The position numbers were made by a program, and so were the translations under genes. 64,000 nucleotides of DNA, taken from assembly GCF_030652235.1 (NCBI RefSeq), contig NZ_JAUSBA010000034.1, forward strand, positions 248,001-312,000, written 5' to 3'. The stretch comes from Cypionkella sp. (lineage in GTDB: Bacteria; Pseudomonadota; Alphaproteobacteria; Rhodobacterales; Rhodobacteraceae). The notes beneath the pieces were generated by a model that saw nothing but the letters and a program-made list of their open reading frames with translations, searched no databases and had not been told where the DNA came from. Shown here piece by piece: positions 1-10,062 of this stretch; positions within the stretch are counted from its first letter, which is position 1; the number at the start of each line of letters is the position of its first letter.

Positions 1-716
1 AAAACGGCGTGTTGGGCCGGGTGAACACTGTGTTCGCCAAGCGCGTCGATAAAGTGGCTTGCGGCACTTGGCCTACGGCTTTGCCCGGCGGGGTTGAGGG
101 CATCCATACCGGCAATCCCGTGCGCGCTTCGGTGCTGGAACGGGTGGGTGCGGGCTATATCGCGCCCGGCGACTACCCGATGGAGATGCTGGTGATCGGC
201 GGATCGCAAGGCGCGCGGATCTTGTCGCAGGTGGTTCCTGCGGCGGTTGCAGCCTTGCCCGAAGGCCTGCGGCGGCACCTGCGCGTGGCGCATCAAGCGC
301 GGGCAGAAGATTTGGGCGCTGTGGTTGCAGCCTACGCAGAAGCAGGCGTGCGCGCCGAGGTCGAGCCGTTCTTCACCGACATCCCGCGCCGTCTTTCCGA
401 AGCGCAATTGGTGATCTCGCGTTCAGGCGCGTCTTCGGTGGCGGATATTTCGGTGATCGGGCGGCCGTCAATTTTGATCCCGTTTGCGGCGGCAACGGGC
501 GATCACCAAACCGCCAACGCACGCGGGCTGGTTGAGGCAGGGGCTGCGGTGCTGATTGCAGAGGCTCAGCTTGACGCGGCGAGCTTAAGCGCCCAAATGG
601 CTGCTGTTTTGCAAAATCCGCCGCGCGCGGAAGATATGGCGCGTAAGGCGCAAGCGCAGGGCCGACCGGATGCGACCGACCGACTGGTCGCGCTGGTTGA
701 GGCTTTGGCGAGTTAG
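1..716 (+). CDS. murG: UDP-N-acetylglucosamine transferase MurG, 5'-truncated by the window edge
   Basis: MurG transfers GlcNAc from UDP-GlcNAc to lipid I on the cytoplasmic face of the membrane, giving lipid II. The frame is open from base 3, reading NGVLGRVN, which is the family's QNxxLGxxNR-type segment, so the true start lies upstream of the window. The C-terminal Rossmann domain is intact: a VIGGSQGAR nucleotide-binding loop, then [11 protein letters not shown] and a GDHQTANA segment that match the donor-sugar site of the family. It ends 9 bp before murC in the same orientation, the usual dcw order. Any internal GTG or ATG near the edge is not the real start. Confidence 0.95.
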   Translation, partial: NGVLGRVNTVFAKRVDKVACGTWPTALPGGVEGIHTGNPVRASVLERVGAGYIAPGDYPMEMLVIGGSQGARILSQVVPAAVAALPEGLRRHLRVAHQARAEDLGAVVAAYAEAGVRAEVEPFFTDIPRRLSEAQLVISRSGASSVADISVIGRPSILIPFAAATGDHQTANARGLVEAGAAVLIAEAQLDAASLSAQMAAVLQNPPRAEDMARKAQAQGRPDATDRLVALVEALAS

Positions 717-725
717 GATAACACG

Positions 726-2135
726 ATGAACGCGACGAAACTTCCGATGGAACTGGGGCCGATCCACTTTGTGGGCATCGGAGGCATTGGCATGTCGGGC
801 ATTGCCGAAGTGCTGATGACACAGGGCTTCCGGGTGCAGGGGTCGGATGCCAAGGCCAGCAAGATCACCGATCGTTTGGTCGCTTTGGGTGCTGCGTTCT
901 TTGAAGGCCAAGCGGCCAGCAATATCGGCGAAGCTGCGGTTGTGGTGATTTCTTCCGCGATCAAAAAGGGCAACCCGGAACTAGAGGAAGCGCGCAGGCG
1001 CGGTCTTCCGGTGGTGCGGCGGGCAGAAATGCTGGCGGAGTTGATGCGGTTGCGCAGTAACATCGCGATTGCAGGCACCCATGGCAAAACCACCACCACG
1101 ACGATGGTGGCGACGTTGCTGGACAAGGGCGGCTTTGATCCGACCGTGATCAACGGCGGGGTGATCCATGCCTATGGATCGAACGCGCGCGCCGGGGCCG
1201 GTGAATGGATGGTGGTGGAGGCCGACGAGTCCGATGGCTCGTTCAACCGTCTGCCTGCCACGATTGCGATTGTGACCAACATTGACCCCGAGCACATGGA
1301 GCATTGGCACACCTTTGATGCGCTGCGCAAAGGCTTCTACGATTTTGTCTCCAACGTGCCGTTCTATGGCCTCGCAGTGTGCTGCACGGATCACCCGGAA
1401 GTGCAGGCTTTGGTCGGCCGCATCACCGATCGCCGTGTGGTGACCTTTGGCTTTAACGCCCAAGCCGATGTGCGGGCGATCAACCTGACCTACGACAATG
1501 GCGTCGCGCATTTCGATGTGGCGTTGCAGGGCGAGGGGCAGGGCGCGGTGATTGAGAATTGCATCCTGCCGATGCCGGGCGATCACAACGTTTCGAACGC
1601 GTTGTCGGCGATTGCGGTGGCGCGGCATCTCGGCATGAAGAAAGACGAAATCCGCGAGGCTTTGGCGGGCTTTGCGGGTGTCAACCGCCGCTTTACCAAG
1701 GTCGCCGAAGTGAATGGTGTGACGATCATCGACGATTACGGCCATCATCCGGTGGAAATCGCAGCCGTCTTGAAAGCCGCACGTCAAGCCACCAAGGGCC
1801 GGGTGATCGCCGTGCATCAGCCGCACCGCTATTCGCGGCTGTCCAATCTGTTCGAAGAATTCTGCACCTGTTTCAACGAGGCCGATGTGGTGGCGATTGC
1901 CGAGGTTTATGCGGCAGGCGAGGAACCGATTCCGGGGGCAAGCCGCGATGATCTGGTGGCGGGCCTGATCGCCCATGGCCACCGCCACGCCCGCGCCATC
2001 ACCGACGAGGCCGATTTGGCGCGGCTGGTGAAAGAACAGGCGCAACCGGGCGATATGGTGGTCTGCCTTGGCGCGGGCTCGATCTCGGCTTGGGCGAATG
2101 GCCTGCCCGCGCGTTTGACCGGGAAAGCGGCATGA
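726..2135 (+). CDS. murC: UDP-N-acetylmuramate--L-alanine ligase MurC
   Basis: This 469-residue Mur ligase adds L-alanine to UDP-MurNAc, the first amino acid of the peptidoglycan stem. The N-terminal Rossmann segment reads [16 protein letters not shown]. The ATP loop GTHGKTTTT is at residues 117-125, and the central domain carries the [11 protein letters not shown] and [11 protein letters not shown] signatures of MurC. The length is typical. The start follows 9 bp after murG, and the stop overlaps the next start (ATGA), so translation with the DUF2484 gene is probably coupled. Confidence 0.98.
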   Translation: MNATKLPMELGPIHFVGIGGIGMSGIAEVLMTQGFRVQGSDAKASKITDRLVALGAAFFEGQAASNIGEAAVVVISSAIKKGNPELEEARRRGLPVVRRAEMLAELMRLRSNIAIAGTHGKTTTTTMVATLLDKGGFDPTVINGGVIHAYGSNARAGAGEWMVVEADESDGSFNRLPATIAIVTNIDPEHMEHWHTFDALRKGFYDFVSNVPFYGLAVCCTDHPEVQALVGRITDRRVVTFGFNAQADVRAINLTYDNGVAHFDVALQGEGQGAVIENCILPMPGDHNVSNALSAIAVARHLGMKKDEIREALAGFAGVNRRFTKVAEVNGVTIIDDYGHHPVEIAAVLKAARQATKGRVIAVHQPHRYSRLSNLFEEFCTCFNEADVVAIAEVYAAGEEPIPGASRDDLVAGLIAHGHRHARAITDEADLARLVKEQAQPGDMVVCLGAGSISAWANGLPARLTGKAA

Positions 2136-2398
2136 GCCTGCCGCTGCTGATGGGCTGTTTGTGGGTGATCGCCGCGACGATCACCGCGCTGCTGCCGATG
2201 AAGCAGCAAATGGTGCCGGGGATGACATTGCTGGTGCTGGCACCGGTGCTGCTTTTGTGGATCGGCCTTGCGCATGGCTTGCTTTGGGTCGGGCTGGGGC
2301 TGTTCGCGTTCCTGTCGATGTTTCGCCGTCCGCTGATGTATTTCGCGCGGCGGGGTTTGGGGTTGCCCGTCGTACTGCCTCCGGATTTGCGCAAGTGA
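2132..2398 (+). CDS. DUF2484 family membrane protein (first copy)
   Basis: A small, very hydrophobic protein of 88 residues with about three predicted membrane segments, starting [16 protein letters not shown]. Its ATG overlaps the murC stop as ATGA, which decides the start over the longer frame beginning inside murC. It resembles DUF2484, a family I know only from the murC-murB interval of Rhodobacterales. Its function is unknown. It ends by GTGA overlap with a second DUF2484-like gene. The context suggests a link to envelope synthesis or division, but that is inference only. Confidence 0.8.
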   Translation: MSLPLLMGCLWVIAATITALLPMKQQMVPGMTLLVLAPVLLLWIGLAHGLLWVGLGLFAFLSMFRRPLMYFARRGLGLPVVLPPDLRK

Positions 2399-2640
2399 CT
2401 GCGTTGGTCGCCGGGCTGGTATGGCTTGTCGCGGCCAATCTGATCGGGATGCTGCCCAGCAAAGACCACCACTGGCGCAACGCCTATGGCTTGATCGCGG
2501 TGGGCGTGCCGCTGTTGATCTGGCTGATCTGTGAAAACGGGCCGTGGTGGGGGCTGGCGTTTGTGATCGCTGCGGGATCTGTGCTGCGTTGGCCGCTTAG
2601 GTATCTTTGGCGCTGGATCAGGGCGCGCGTGGGGGCTTGA
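2395..2640 (+). CDS. DUF2484 family membrane protein (second copy, GTG start)
   Basis: An 81-residue hydrophobic protein. The GTG start overlaps the stop of the preceding gene (GTGA). The same frame is open back to 2161, but that upstream part lies inside the first DUF2484 gene and is read there in another frame. It has a LVWLVAANLIGMLPSKDHHWR segment, two further hydrophobic stretches and a basic C-terminus (RWIRARVGA). Compared with the first copy it keeps the LW..AA......LP pattern near the N-terminus, which suggests tandem duplication. Function is unknown. murB follows 48 bp downstream. Confidence 0.78.
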   Translation: MTALVAGLVWLVAANLIGMLPSKDHHWRNAYGLIAVGVPLLIWLICENGPWWGLAFVIAAGSVLRWPLRYLWRWIRARVGA

Positions 2641-2688
2641 GGCCCCTTCGCCCTTGAGGCTGGCGGTAAATCGCCTAAAAAGGTGGGC

Positions 2689-3612
2689 ATGACATATACC
2701 CTTCCCCCCGTGCGCGGCAGCCTGACACCGCATCGCCCTTTGGCGGACCTGACTTGGCTGCGCGTTGGCGGGCCTGCGGATTGGCTGTTTCAGCCTGCGG
2801 ATGAGGCGGATTTATGTGATTTTCTCGCGGCGCTTCCACTAGAGGTGCCAGTGTTCCCGATGGGCGTGGGCAGTAATCTGATCGTGCGCGATGGTGGTCT
2901 GCGCGCGGTGGTGATCCGGTTGGGGCGGGGGTTTAACGCGATTGCGTGCGAGGGCACAGTCACGGCGGGGGCTGCGGCCTTGGATGCCCATGTGGCGCGC
3001 AAAGCGGCAGAGGCGGGGCTGGACCTGACGTTTTTGCGCACGATTCCGGGTTCTATCGGCGGCGCGGTGCGGATGAATGCGGGTTGCTATGGGTCTTATG
3101 TGGCCGATCATCTGATCTCGGTGCGGTGTGTCACGCGGGGCGGTGAGATTGTCGAATTGGCCGCCGCCGATCTGAAGTTGGCGTACCGTCAAAGCCAGTT
3201 GCCTGAGGGTTGGGTGATTGTCTCGGCGACGTTCCGCGCCGACCCCGCCGATCCGGCGGCGCTTGAAGCCCGGATGGCCGATCAGATCGCCAAGCGCGAT
3301 GCCAGCCAGCCGACGAAAGACCGCTCGGCGGGGTCCACCTTCCGCAATCCGGTTGGCCATTCCAGCACTGGGCGGGCCGATGACAGCCATGATCTGAAAG
3401 CCTGGAAAGTCATCGACGATGCGGGGATGCGCGGCTTTACGCTGGGCGGGGCCCAAATGTCGCCGATGCACCCTAACTTCTTGATCAATATAGGCGGGGC
3501 AAGTGCCGCCGACCTCGAAGATTTAGGCGAGGAAGTGCGAAAAAGGGTTTTCCAACAGAGCGGTATCACGCTAGAGTGGGAAATTATGCGGGTCGGTCAA
3601 CGCACCGCATAA
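2689..3612 (+). CDS. murB: UDP-N-acetylmuramate dehydrogenase MurB
   Basis: This FAD enzyme reduces UDP-GlcNAc-enolpyruvate to UDP-MurNAc. The FAD-binding part has [13 protein letters not shown] and [15 protein letters not shown]. The catalytic-serine region GSTFRNP and the C-terminal [11 protein letters not shown] segment are present. I chose the ATG at 2689 ([10 protein letters not shown], 307 residues), preceded at suitable distance by AAAAAGGTGG. A GTG two codons upstream lies inside that ribosome-binding site and is less likely. Confidence 0.96.
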   Translation: MTYTLPPVRGSLTPHRPLADLTWLRVGGPADWLFQPADEADLCDFLAALPLEVPVFPMGVGSNLIVRDGGLRAVVIRLGRGFNAIACEGTVTAGAAALDAHVARKAAEAGLDLTFLRTIPGSIGGAVRMNAGCYGSYVADHLISVRCVTRGGEIVELAAADLKLAYRQSQLPEGWVIVSATFRADPADPAALEARMADQIAKRDASQPTKDRSAGSTFRNPVGHSSTGRADDSHDLKAWKVIDDAGMRGFTLGGAQMSPMHPNFLINIGGASAADLEDLGEEVRKRVFQQSGITLEWEIMRVGQRTA

Positions 3613-3643
3613 ATAACAATATCATGGACCACCAAAGGTCTGG

Positions 3644-4576
3644 ATGAGGCAGTACATGGCGGGCGGCTTATCAAAAGCGGCTTCCAAAGTGGCGGTGTTG
3701 ATGGGGGGGCCTTCCGCAGAGCGGGAAGTCTCACTGGTCTCGGGTCGTGCTTGCGCGGCCGCGTTGCGGGAAGCAGGGTATCAGGTGGTCGAGGTCGATT
3801 GCGACCGCGATCTGCCCGTACGGCTGGCTGAAATCAAACCCGATGTCTGCTTCAATGCCTTGCATGGCCGCTGGGGCGAAGATGGCTGCGTCCAAGGCAT
3901 CTTGGAATGGCTGAACATTCCCTACACCCATTCCGGAGTGCTGGCCTCGGCCTTGGCGATGGACAAGGCGCGCGCCAAAGAGGTGTTTGCCCGCGCTGGT
4001 CTGCCGACTGTTCGGTCGGTGATCGCGGCGCGCGAAGACGTCAGTAAAGGCCATATCCTGCCGCCGCCCTATGTGGTGAAACCGAACAACGAAGGCTCGT
4101 CGGTTGGGGTTTATATCGTGCGCGAAGGCTCGAACGCGCCGCGTCTGGCCGAAACCATGCCGGAACGCGTGATGGTGGAAACCTATGCGCCGGGGCGGGA
4201 ACTCACCTGCGCTGTGATGGGGGATCGGGCGCTGTGCGTCACCGACATCATCACCAATGGCTGGTATGACTTTGATGCGAAATACAAAACTGGTGGTTCG
4301 CGGCACGTTTTGCCTGCTGAATTGCCGACAGACATCACCGCAGCCTGCCTTGATTACGCCCTGCGCGCGCACAACGCCCTTGGCTGCCGGGGCGTCAGCC
4401 GCACCGATTTTCGCTGGGATGAAGCGCGCGGCTTGGCGGGGCTGATCCTGCTGGAAACCAACACCCAGCCGGGGATGACGCCGACTTCACTTGCCCCCGA
4501 GCAAGCGGGCCATCTGGGCATCTCTTTCCCCGCGTTTTGCGCTTGGATGGTGGAGGATGCGTCATGCAATCGCTAG
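3644..4576 (+). CDS. ddl: D-alanine--D-alanine ligase Ddl
   Basis: An ATP-grasp ligase joining two D-alanines for peptidoglycan precursor synthesis in the cytoplasm. Visible features are [16 protein letters not shown] at the N-terminus, [31 protein letters not shown] in the ATP-grasp fold, and [13 protein letters not shown] near the C-terminus (metal and substrate ligands). The start is ambiguous: ATG 3644 follows AAAGG, ATG 3656 follows GATGAGG. The choice does not affect the domain. The end overlaps ftsQ by 13 bp. Confidence 0.96.
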   Translation: MRQYMAGGLSKAASKVAVLMGGPSAEREVSLVSGRACAAALREAGYQVVEVDCDRDLPVRLAEIKPDVCFNALHGRWGEDGCVQGILEWLNIPYTHSGVLASALAMDKARAKEVFARAGLPTVRSVIAAREDVSKGHILPPPYVVKPNNEGSSVGVYIVREGSNAPRLAETMPERVMVETYAPGRELTCAVMGDRALCVTDIITNGWYDFDAKYKTGGSRHVLPAELPTDITAACLDYALRAHNALGCRGVSRTDFRWDEARGLAGLILLETNTQPGMTPTSLAPEQAGHLGISFPAFCAWMVEDASCNR

Positions 4577-5469
4577 GCCGCACCCGTCCACCTCCCGTCA
4601 ATGGCCTGCGCCGCGATCCCGCGCCAAGCCGCTGGCAGTACCGGATGCAGCGGCTGTGGTTGACACCGCTGTTTCGGGTGGTTTGCCGTTTGGGAGTGCC
4701 GCTGACGGTGGTGGCGCTGATCGCAACCGGCGTGCTTTACAGCGATGCCCGCCGGGCGGCGATTGTGCAAAGCTTTGTCGATCTGCGCACCAAATTTGAA
4801 CAGCGGCCCGAGTTTCGGGTCGGACTGCTCTCGGTCGAAGGGGCCTCGCGCGATCTGACCGATGCGGTGCGCGCCAAACTGGCGTTGAAGCTGCCGCAAT
4901 CCTCGTTCGATCTGGATATGACCGAGTTGCGCGCGCGCGCTGAAGCCTTAGATGCCGTGGCCTCTGCCGAACTGCGGGTGCGGTCTGGCGGCGTGCTGCA
5001 AGTGATCTTGACCGAGCGGGTGCCGGTGGTGGTGTGGCGCGGCGCTAATGGCTTGCAACTGCTGGATGCCACTGGCCACCGTGTCGCGGGGCTGTCTGCG
5101 CGGGCGGATCGCGCCGATTTGCCACTGGTGGCGGGCGAGGGCGCGGATGCGGCGATGCCCGAAGCCTTGGCGATTTTCGACACCGCCCGCCCAATCAGTG
5201 ACCGGGTGCGCGGCTTGGTCCGGGTTGGCGCGCGCCGCTGGGATCTGATCCTTGACCGTGATCAGCGCATCATGCTGCCCTCGGTGAACCCGGTGGCGGC
5301 CGTCGAACGCTTGCTGGAGCTGAGCGCCGCTGACAAACTTTTGGAACGCGACATTCTTTCGATAGACCTAAGAAATCAAGACCGCCCGGCGATCCGGCTG
5401 GCTCCGTTCGCAATGAACGAAGTCCGCCGCGCGCAAGGGCTGGCACCGACGACGGAGAGCGGATTATGA
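4564..5469 (+). CDS. ftsQ: Cell division protein FtsQ
   Basis: A bitopic divisome protein linking early and late division components. The start [10 protein letters not shown] at 4564 follows GGAGGATGC and overlaps ddl; the frame is open further upstream without a better site. It has a cytoplasmic basic N-terminus of about 50 residues, one membrane span around residues 46-64 ([20 protein letters not shown]), then a POTRA domain beginning near [15 protein letters not shown] and the FtsQ domain with [11 protein letters not shown]. The length of 301 residues is normal for alphaproteobacteria. It ends by ATGA overlap with ftsA. Confidence 0.93.
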   Translation: MQSLGRTRPPPVNGLRRDPAPSRWQYRMQRLWLTPLFRVVCRLGVPLTVVALIATGVLYSDARRAAIVQSFVDLRTKFEQRPEFRVGLLSVEGASRDLTDAVRAKLALKLPQSSFDLDMTELRARAEALDAVASAELRVRSGGVLQVILTERVPVVVWRGANGLQLLDATGHRVAGLSARADRADLPLVAGEGADAAMPEALAIFDTARPISDRVRGLVRVGARRWDLILDRDQRIMLPSVNPVAAVERLLELSAADKLLERDILSIDLRNQDRPAIRLAPFAMNEVRRAQGLAPTTESGL

Positions 5470-6800
5470 CAGACCTTTACCAATCTCAACGCGCGATGCG
5501 CCACATGCGGCGCGCGGCAATGCAGCGCGGTGTGGTGGCGATTTTGGATGTCGGCACCTCGAAGATTGCCTGTCTGGTGCTGCGGTTTGACGGCCTTGAA
5601 GACGAGCGCGATCAGGATGGCGTGGGGCCGATGGCCGGGCAATCCAGCTTCCGGGTGATTGGCGCGGCTACCACCCGTTCGCGCGGGGTGCGCTTTGGCG
5701 AAATCGCCGTGATGAATGAGACCGAGCGCGCTATTCGGACCGCGGTGCAAGCCGCGCAGAAGATGGCGAATGTGCGGGTCGATCACGTCATCGCCTGCTT
5801 TTCGGGGGCAGAGCCCCGCAGCTATGGCTTGGCCGGCGAATGGGAATTGCAAGATTCGGTGGTGACCGAGCAAGACGTGGCCCGCGTGCTGGCCGCCTGC
5901 GATGTGCCGGATTTCGGCGAAGGGCGCGAGATTTTGCACGCGCAACCGGTGAACTTCGCCTTGGATCACCGCTCGGGCCTGGGCGATCCGCGCGGGCAGA
6001 TCGGCAATCGTCTGGCCTGCGATCTGCACATGCTGTCGGTCGATGCAAGCGTGGTGCAGAACCTGCTGTATTGCATCAAGCGCTGCGATCTGGAACTCGC
6101 TGGGATTGCCTCGTCGGCTTATGTTTCCGGGATTTCCTCGCTTGTGGAAGATGAACAAGAACTCGGGGCTGCCTGCGTTGATATGGGCGGCGGTGCCACG
6201 GGCATCTCAATCTTCATGAAAAAGCACATGATCTACGCCGATAGCGTGCGGATGGGCGGCGATCATGTGTCCTCTGACATTTCCAAAGGTCTGCAAGTGC
6301 CGCTGGTGGTGGCCGAGCGCATAAAGACCAAGCACGGCGGCGTGCATGCAACCGGCATGGATGACCGCGAGATGATCGAGATGGGCGGCGATTCTGGCGA
6401 TTGGGAGAAAGACCGCCGCCAGATTTCGCGCACCGAGCTGATCGGCATCATGCGGCCTCGGGTGGAAGAAATTCTTGAAGAAGTCCGTGCGCGTCTGGAT
6501 GCGGCGGGGTTTGACAGCTTGCCCAGCCAGCAAATCGTGCTGACCGGCGGCGCAAGCCAAATCCCCGGCCTCGATGGATTGGCCAGCCGTATCCTTGGCC
6601 AGCGTGTCCGCATGGGTCGCCCGTTGCGGGTGCAGGGTCTGCCGCAGGCGGCAACCGGGCCGGCGTTTTCCAGCGCCGTGGGCCTGTGTTTGTTCGCCGC
6701 CCATCCGCAAGACGAATGGTGGGATTTCGACATTCCGACCGAGCGCTATCCGGCGCGATCCCTGAAACGTGCCTTCCGGTGGTTTAAGGACAACTGGTAA
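5466..6800 (+). CDS. ftsA: Cell division protein FtsA
   Basis: An actin-like ATPase that tethers FtsZ to the membrane and recruits later divisome proteins. It has 444 residues. The phosphate-1 motif is VAILDVGTSKIACLV, phosphate-2 is CVDMGGGATGISIF and the adenosine motif is VLTGGASQIPG. The C-terminus ends in a basic/aromatic segment (RAFRWFKDNW), consistent with the membrane-targeting helix. The start overlaps the ftsQ stop as ATGA. It is followed by an intrinsic terminator at 6847-6883, so the upstream operon appears to end here. Confidence 0.97.
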   Translation: MTDLYQSQRAMRHMRRAAMQRGVVAILDVGTSKIACLVLRFDGLEDERDQDGVGPMAGQSSFRVIGAATTRSRGVRFGEIAVMNETERAIRTAVQAAQKMANVRVDHVIACFSGAEPRSYGLAGEWELQDSVVTEQDVARVLAACDVPDFGEGREILHAQPVNFALDHRSGLGDPRGQIGNRLACDLHMLSVDASVVQNLLYCIKRCDLELAGIASSAYVSGISSLVEDEQELGAACVDMGGGATGISIFMKKHMIYADSVRMGGDHVSSDISKGLQVPLVVAERIKTKHGGVHATGMDDREMIEMGGDSGDWEKDRRQISRTELIGIMRPRVEEILEEVRARLDAAGFDSLPSQQIVLTGGASQIPGLDGLASRILGQRVRMGRPLRVQGLPQAATGPAFSSAVGLCLFAAHPQDEWWDFDIPTERYPARSLKRAFRWFKDNW

Positions 6801-6846
6801 TCCGCTAAATCGGGTAACATTGGCGAAATACCGCTAATATCAGCAA

Positions 6847-6883
6847 CATTGGCCCCATATTTTGTGGGGCCAGTGTGTTTTTT
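6847..6883 (+). terminator. Intrinsic terminator between ftsA and ftsZ
   Basis: An 11-bp stem (6847-6857 with 6865-6875, including one G-T pair) closes a 7-base TATTTTG loop and is followed by TGTTTTTT. It lies 46 bp after ftsA and about 130 bp before ftsZ. Confidence 0.8.
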
Positions 6884-7013
6884 GCGTGACCTTCGGGCTA
6901 TCTGTGGATAGAATTGAGGATAATTCGGCACACTCTGCTTCGGGACAAGCAGGGCAAGACCGATACGGCAAACCGGCGGCGGCAGCCCGCGTAATAAGAA
7001 CAGGCGGATAAAA

Positions 7014-8642
7014 ATGGCATTGAATCTGATCATGGCCTCGGCACGCGAAGAGTTGAAGCCGCGTATTACGGTGTTTGGCGTCGGTGGCGCGGGTGGCAAT
7101 GCTGTCAACAACATGATCGAGAAGAACCTTGAAGGGGTCGAGTTCGTTGTCGCAAACACCGACGCGCAGGCGCTTCAACAATCGAACGCGCCGGTGAAGA
7201 TCCAGATGGGCCTGAAGGTGACCGAGGGTCTGGGGGCCGGGGCGCGCCCGACCGTTGGGGCGGCTGCGGCTGAGGAGACGATTGAAGAAATCGTTGACCA
7301 CCTTGCGGGCGCGCACATGTGCTTCATCACCGCGGGTATGGGCGGCGGCACCGGCACCGGGGCCGCGCCGATCATCGCGCAAGCGGCGCGCGAATTGGGC
7401 GTGCTGACCGTGGGTGTTGTTACCAAGCCGTTCCAGTTTGAAGGCAACAAGCGGATGAAGCAGGCCGAAGACGGCATTATCGCGCTGCAAAAAGTGGTCG
7501 ACACGCTGATCATCATTCCGAACCAGAACCTGTTCCGCTTGGCGAACGAACGCACCACCTTCACCGACGCCTTCGCGATGGCGGATGATGTGCTGTATCA
7601 AGGCGTTAAGGGTGTCACTGATCTGATGGTGCGCCCCGGCCTGATCAACCTCGACTTCGCCGACGTGCGCGCGGTGATGGATGAGATGGGCAAGGCGATG
7701 ATGGGCACCGGCGAGGCTACAGGTGACAACCGCGCCGTGGAAGCTGCCGAGAAAGCCATCGCCAACCCGCTGCTGGATGAGATTTCGTTGCATGGTGCCA
7801 AGGGTGTTTTGATCAACATCACCGGCGGCTATGATCTGACGCTGTTTGAACTGGACGAAGCCGCAAACATCATCCGCGAAAAGGTTGATCCTGACGCGAA
7901 TATCATCGTCGGTTCCACTTTGGACACCTCGATGGAAGGCACTCTGCGGGTTTCCGTGGTGGCCACTGGCATCGACGTTGGCCAAAACCGGGCTGAGATG
8001 CCCGCCACCCGCCGCTCGATGGCGCAGCCGCTGGCACCAGCCGCCGCGGCCCCTGAACCGAAAGCGGCAGCGCCCACTCCGGTGCAACAGCCTGTTGCGG
8101 CGCAGCAATACCAAGCCCCGGCGCAGGATCTGTTCCACGCCCAGCAGCCCAGCTTCCATGATCGCGCCGAAGAGATGATGGAAGACGATCTGCCGACCCC
8201 GGTCTACCGCCCGGCACAACAAGCCCCGGTGCAACAGCCGCGTACGCAAGCTCCGGCGCCTTTGTCTCTGGACAATGATGCAGGCAGCTTTGTCGCCCCG
8301 CGTCCGCGCGCCGCTGGCACGCCATCGCCCGAGGCACTGGCCCGTCTGCAAGCCGCTGTGTCGAAATCGCCGTCACAAGCCGGTGCCGCACGTCAACCCG
8401 CGCCGCAACCGCAACAACGAATGGCGGCCCCGGCGCCTGCACCGAAACCCGCCGAGCGTCCGCGTTTTGGCATCGGCAACCTGATCAACCGCATGGCAGG
8501 TGGGGCGGCGGAACAACCGCAAGAACGCACGCAATCTGCACGCCAACAGCCCCCCGTCACCGCCTATGATGACGAGCAAGAACTGTCGGCAGATCAAGAG
8601 CGGATCGAGATTCCGGCCTTCCTACGCCGTCAGGCGAACTAA
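7014..8642 (+). CDS. ftsZ: Cell division GTPase FtsZ
   Basis: The tubulin-like GTPase that forms the division ring. The first 320 or so residues are the conserved GTPase/C-terminal core, with [14 protein letters not shown] (residues 21-34), the signature GGGTGTG at 110-116 and NFADVRAVM-type T7 loop ([11 protein letters not shown]). A long Ala/Pro/Gln-rich linker spans roughly residues 325-525, and the conserved C-terminal peptide EIPAFLRRQ is at the end. At 542 residues it is longer than the 380-residue enteric protein because of the linker. The ribosome-binding site is AGGCGGA. With a terminator on each side, it is probably monocistronic. Confidence 0.98.
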   Translation: MALNLIMASAREELKPRITVFGVGGAGGNAVNNMIEKNLEGVEFVVANTDAQALQQSNAPVKIQMGLKVTEGLGAGARPTVGAAAAEETIEEIVDHLAGAHMCFITAGMGGGTGTGAAPIIAQAARELGVLTVGVVTKPFQFEGNKRMKQAEDGIIALQKVVDTLIIIPNQNLFRLANERTTFTDAFAMADDVLYQGVKGVTDLMVRPGLINLDFADVRAVMDEMGKAMMGTGEATGDNRAVEAAEKAIANPLLDEISLHGAKGVLINITGGYDLTLFELDEAANIIREKVDPDANIIVGSTLDTSMEGTLRVSVVATGIDVGQNRAEMPATRRSMAQPLAPAAAAPEPKAAAPTPVQQPVAAQQYQAPAQDLFHAQQPSFHDRAEEMMEDDLPTPVYRPAQQAPVQQPRTQAPAPLSLDNDAGSFVAPRPRAAGTPSPEALARLQAAVSKSPSQAGAARQPAPQPQQRMAAPAPAPKPAERPRFGIGNLINRMAGGAAEQPQERTQSARQQPPVTAYDDEQELSADQERIEIPAFLRRQAN

Positions 8643-8676
8643 AACGGACGTCTGTGTCATCTGACACTTTGATGGG

Positions 8677-8702
8677 GGCCCGGAAATGTCCGGGCCTTTT
8701 TT
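8677..8702 (+). terminator. Intrinsic terminator of ftsZ
   Basis: A perfect 8-bp GGCCCGGA/TCCGGGCC stem with an AATG loop, followed by TTTTTT, starts 35 bp after the ftsZ stop. Confidence 0.92.
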
Positions 8703-9018
8703 ATTGGAGCCGGGCGGCTCTGAACCCCCGTATACACTGCTCTCCCAGCTGGGACTGACTTGTGCAAATGTGCGGGGTTCATACTATATGTTGCGATCCT
8801 TCACCAAGCTCGGGCGGATTTGTTATCGTTGCGCAGATTGCGCACCATGTTGGCACTGGCGTAGGCCAATATAAAAATATATTAATTTCAATAGGTTAAT
8901 CCATTATTTCCCTGTTACACTTCGTTACAAACTGTGAGTTGAGATCGGGCGTCTTCCGACTTAAATCATTGTTGCGGCCATATGTCTGGCCAAATGATGA
9001 AGGTCTCGGAGAGTTCCG
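8703..9018. promoter_or_regulatory. 316-bp intergenic region upstream of lpxC
   Basis: No convincing gene is present. The middle (about 8866-8910) is markedly AT-rich and contains TTAATTTCAATAGGTTAAT, whose CAATAGGTTA core (8889-8898) recurs at 18441-18450 on the opposite strand and, with one change, at 58163-58172. Because a terminator precedes it, the lpxC promoter must lie here or in the first bases of the region. I could not assign -35 and -10 boxes with confidence. Confidence 0.5.
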
Positions 9019-9936
9019 TTGCAAAATACGCTGAAAACCACGGCTGTCTTTACCGGCTTCGGCTTGCACTCGGGTGCAGCCGTCACGATGAAGGTGCATC
9101 CTGCGGCAGCGGACCATGGCATCTGGTTCCTACGCTCGGATGTAACGGGCGATGCGCGGATCCCTGCGCGTTGGGATGCGGTTGTGCCGTCGAAGCTTTG
9201 CACTTTGGTCGCCAATGCGGCGGGGGCCAGTGTCTCGACGATTGAACATGTGATGGCGGCCTTGGCAGGTTCGGCTGTCAGCAACGCACTGATCGAAATT
9301 GACGGACCGGAAGTGCCCATTCTGGACGGCTCGGCGGCGCTTTTTGTCGAAGGCTTCCTGAACGCAGGTATCGTGGAGCAAACCGTCCCCGTGGTCGCCA
9401 TCCGTATTCTGCGCACGGTCGAAGTGCGCGACGGCGCGGCGTTTGCCCGGTTGGAGCCTTCAGACATGCTGGAGATCGACTTCAAAATTGATTTCGAGGA
9501 TGCCGCGATTGGCAAGCAATCGAAAGTGCTGAACATGTCGAACGGCGCCTTCGTACGCGAACTTTCCGACAGTCGCACTTTTTGCAGCAATGCCGATGTG
9601 ATCGCGATGCAAGCGCGCGGTCTGGCCTTGGGCGGCACGCTGGAAAACGCTGTGGTGTTTGACGGCGCGAACGTGCTTTCCCCCGGTGGCTTGCGCCATT
9701 CGGATGAACCGGTGCGTCACAAGATGCTGGATGCCTTGGGCGATCTGGCTTTGGCGGGTGCGCCGATCCTTGGCCGCTACACCGGTGAGCGGGCGGGCCA
9801 CGCGATGACCAACCGCCTGTTGCGCGTGCTTTTCGCGACGCCCGGCGCTTGGATAGAGCAAGATTGTGAAGGCCTTGCGGGCGGAAAGCTGCCCGGCGTT
9901 GGCGTTCATCGCGGTGATCTGCCTCTGCGCGGCTAA
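9019..9936 (+). CDS. lpxC: UDP-3-O-acyl-N-acetylglucosamine deacetylase LpxC (TTG start)
   Basis: A zinc amidase catalysing the committed step of lipid A synthesis. The start is TTG (MQNTLKTTAVFTGFGLHSG), preceded by GGAGAG at a 7-base spacing; there is no nearby in-frame ATG, and FTGFGLHSG is the family's N-terminal motif. The zinc ligands fit the E. coli pattern: H77 in TIEHVMAAL, H234 and D238 in RHKMLDALGD. The catalytic H261 is in GERAGHAMTN. It has 305 residues, the usual length. Confidence 0.96.
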   Translation: MQNTLKTTAVFTGFGLHSGAAVTMKVHPAAADHGIWFLRSDVTGDARIPARWDAVVPSKLCTLVANAAGASVSTIEHVMAALAGSAVSNALIEIDGPEVPILDGSAALFVEGFLNAGIVEQTVPVVAIRILRTVEVRDGAAFARLEPSDMLEIDFKIDFEDAAIGKQSKVLNMSNGAFVRELSDSRTFCSNADVIAMQARGLALGGTLENAVVFDGANVLSPGGLRHSDEPVRHKMLDALGDLALAGAPILGRYTGERAGHAMTNRLLRVLFATPGAWIEQDCEGLAGGKLPGVGVHRGDLPLRG

Positions 9937-10062
9937 AACCATTCGGCAAAGCGTGAAAGCCGTTTTGCGCCTGCGATTTTTCTGTGCTACGAGGGGCGAA
10001 AGCGCTGTGAACGCGGCCCCTTGTTTGGGGCCCTCGGCGCGGGTTATTGGGGTAGGCGGAAG

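Noticed and set aside
6840-8351. A 503-codon open frame on the minus strand opposite ftsZ
   Set aside because: The plus strand encodes FtsZ with all motifs. High GC leaves long antisense frames; this one is His/Arg-rich with no recognisable domain.
8686-8874. A 62-codon frame upstream of lpxC
   Set aside because: It starts inside the ftsZ terminator, has no ribosome-binding site and has unusual composition, so it is probably not a gene.
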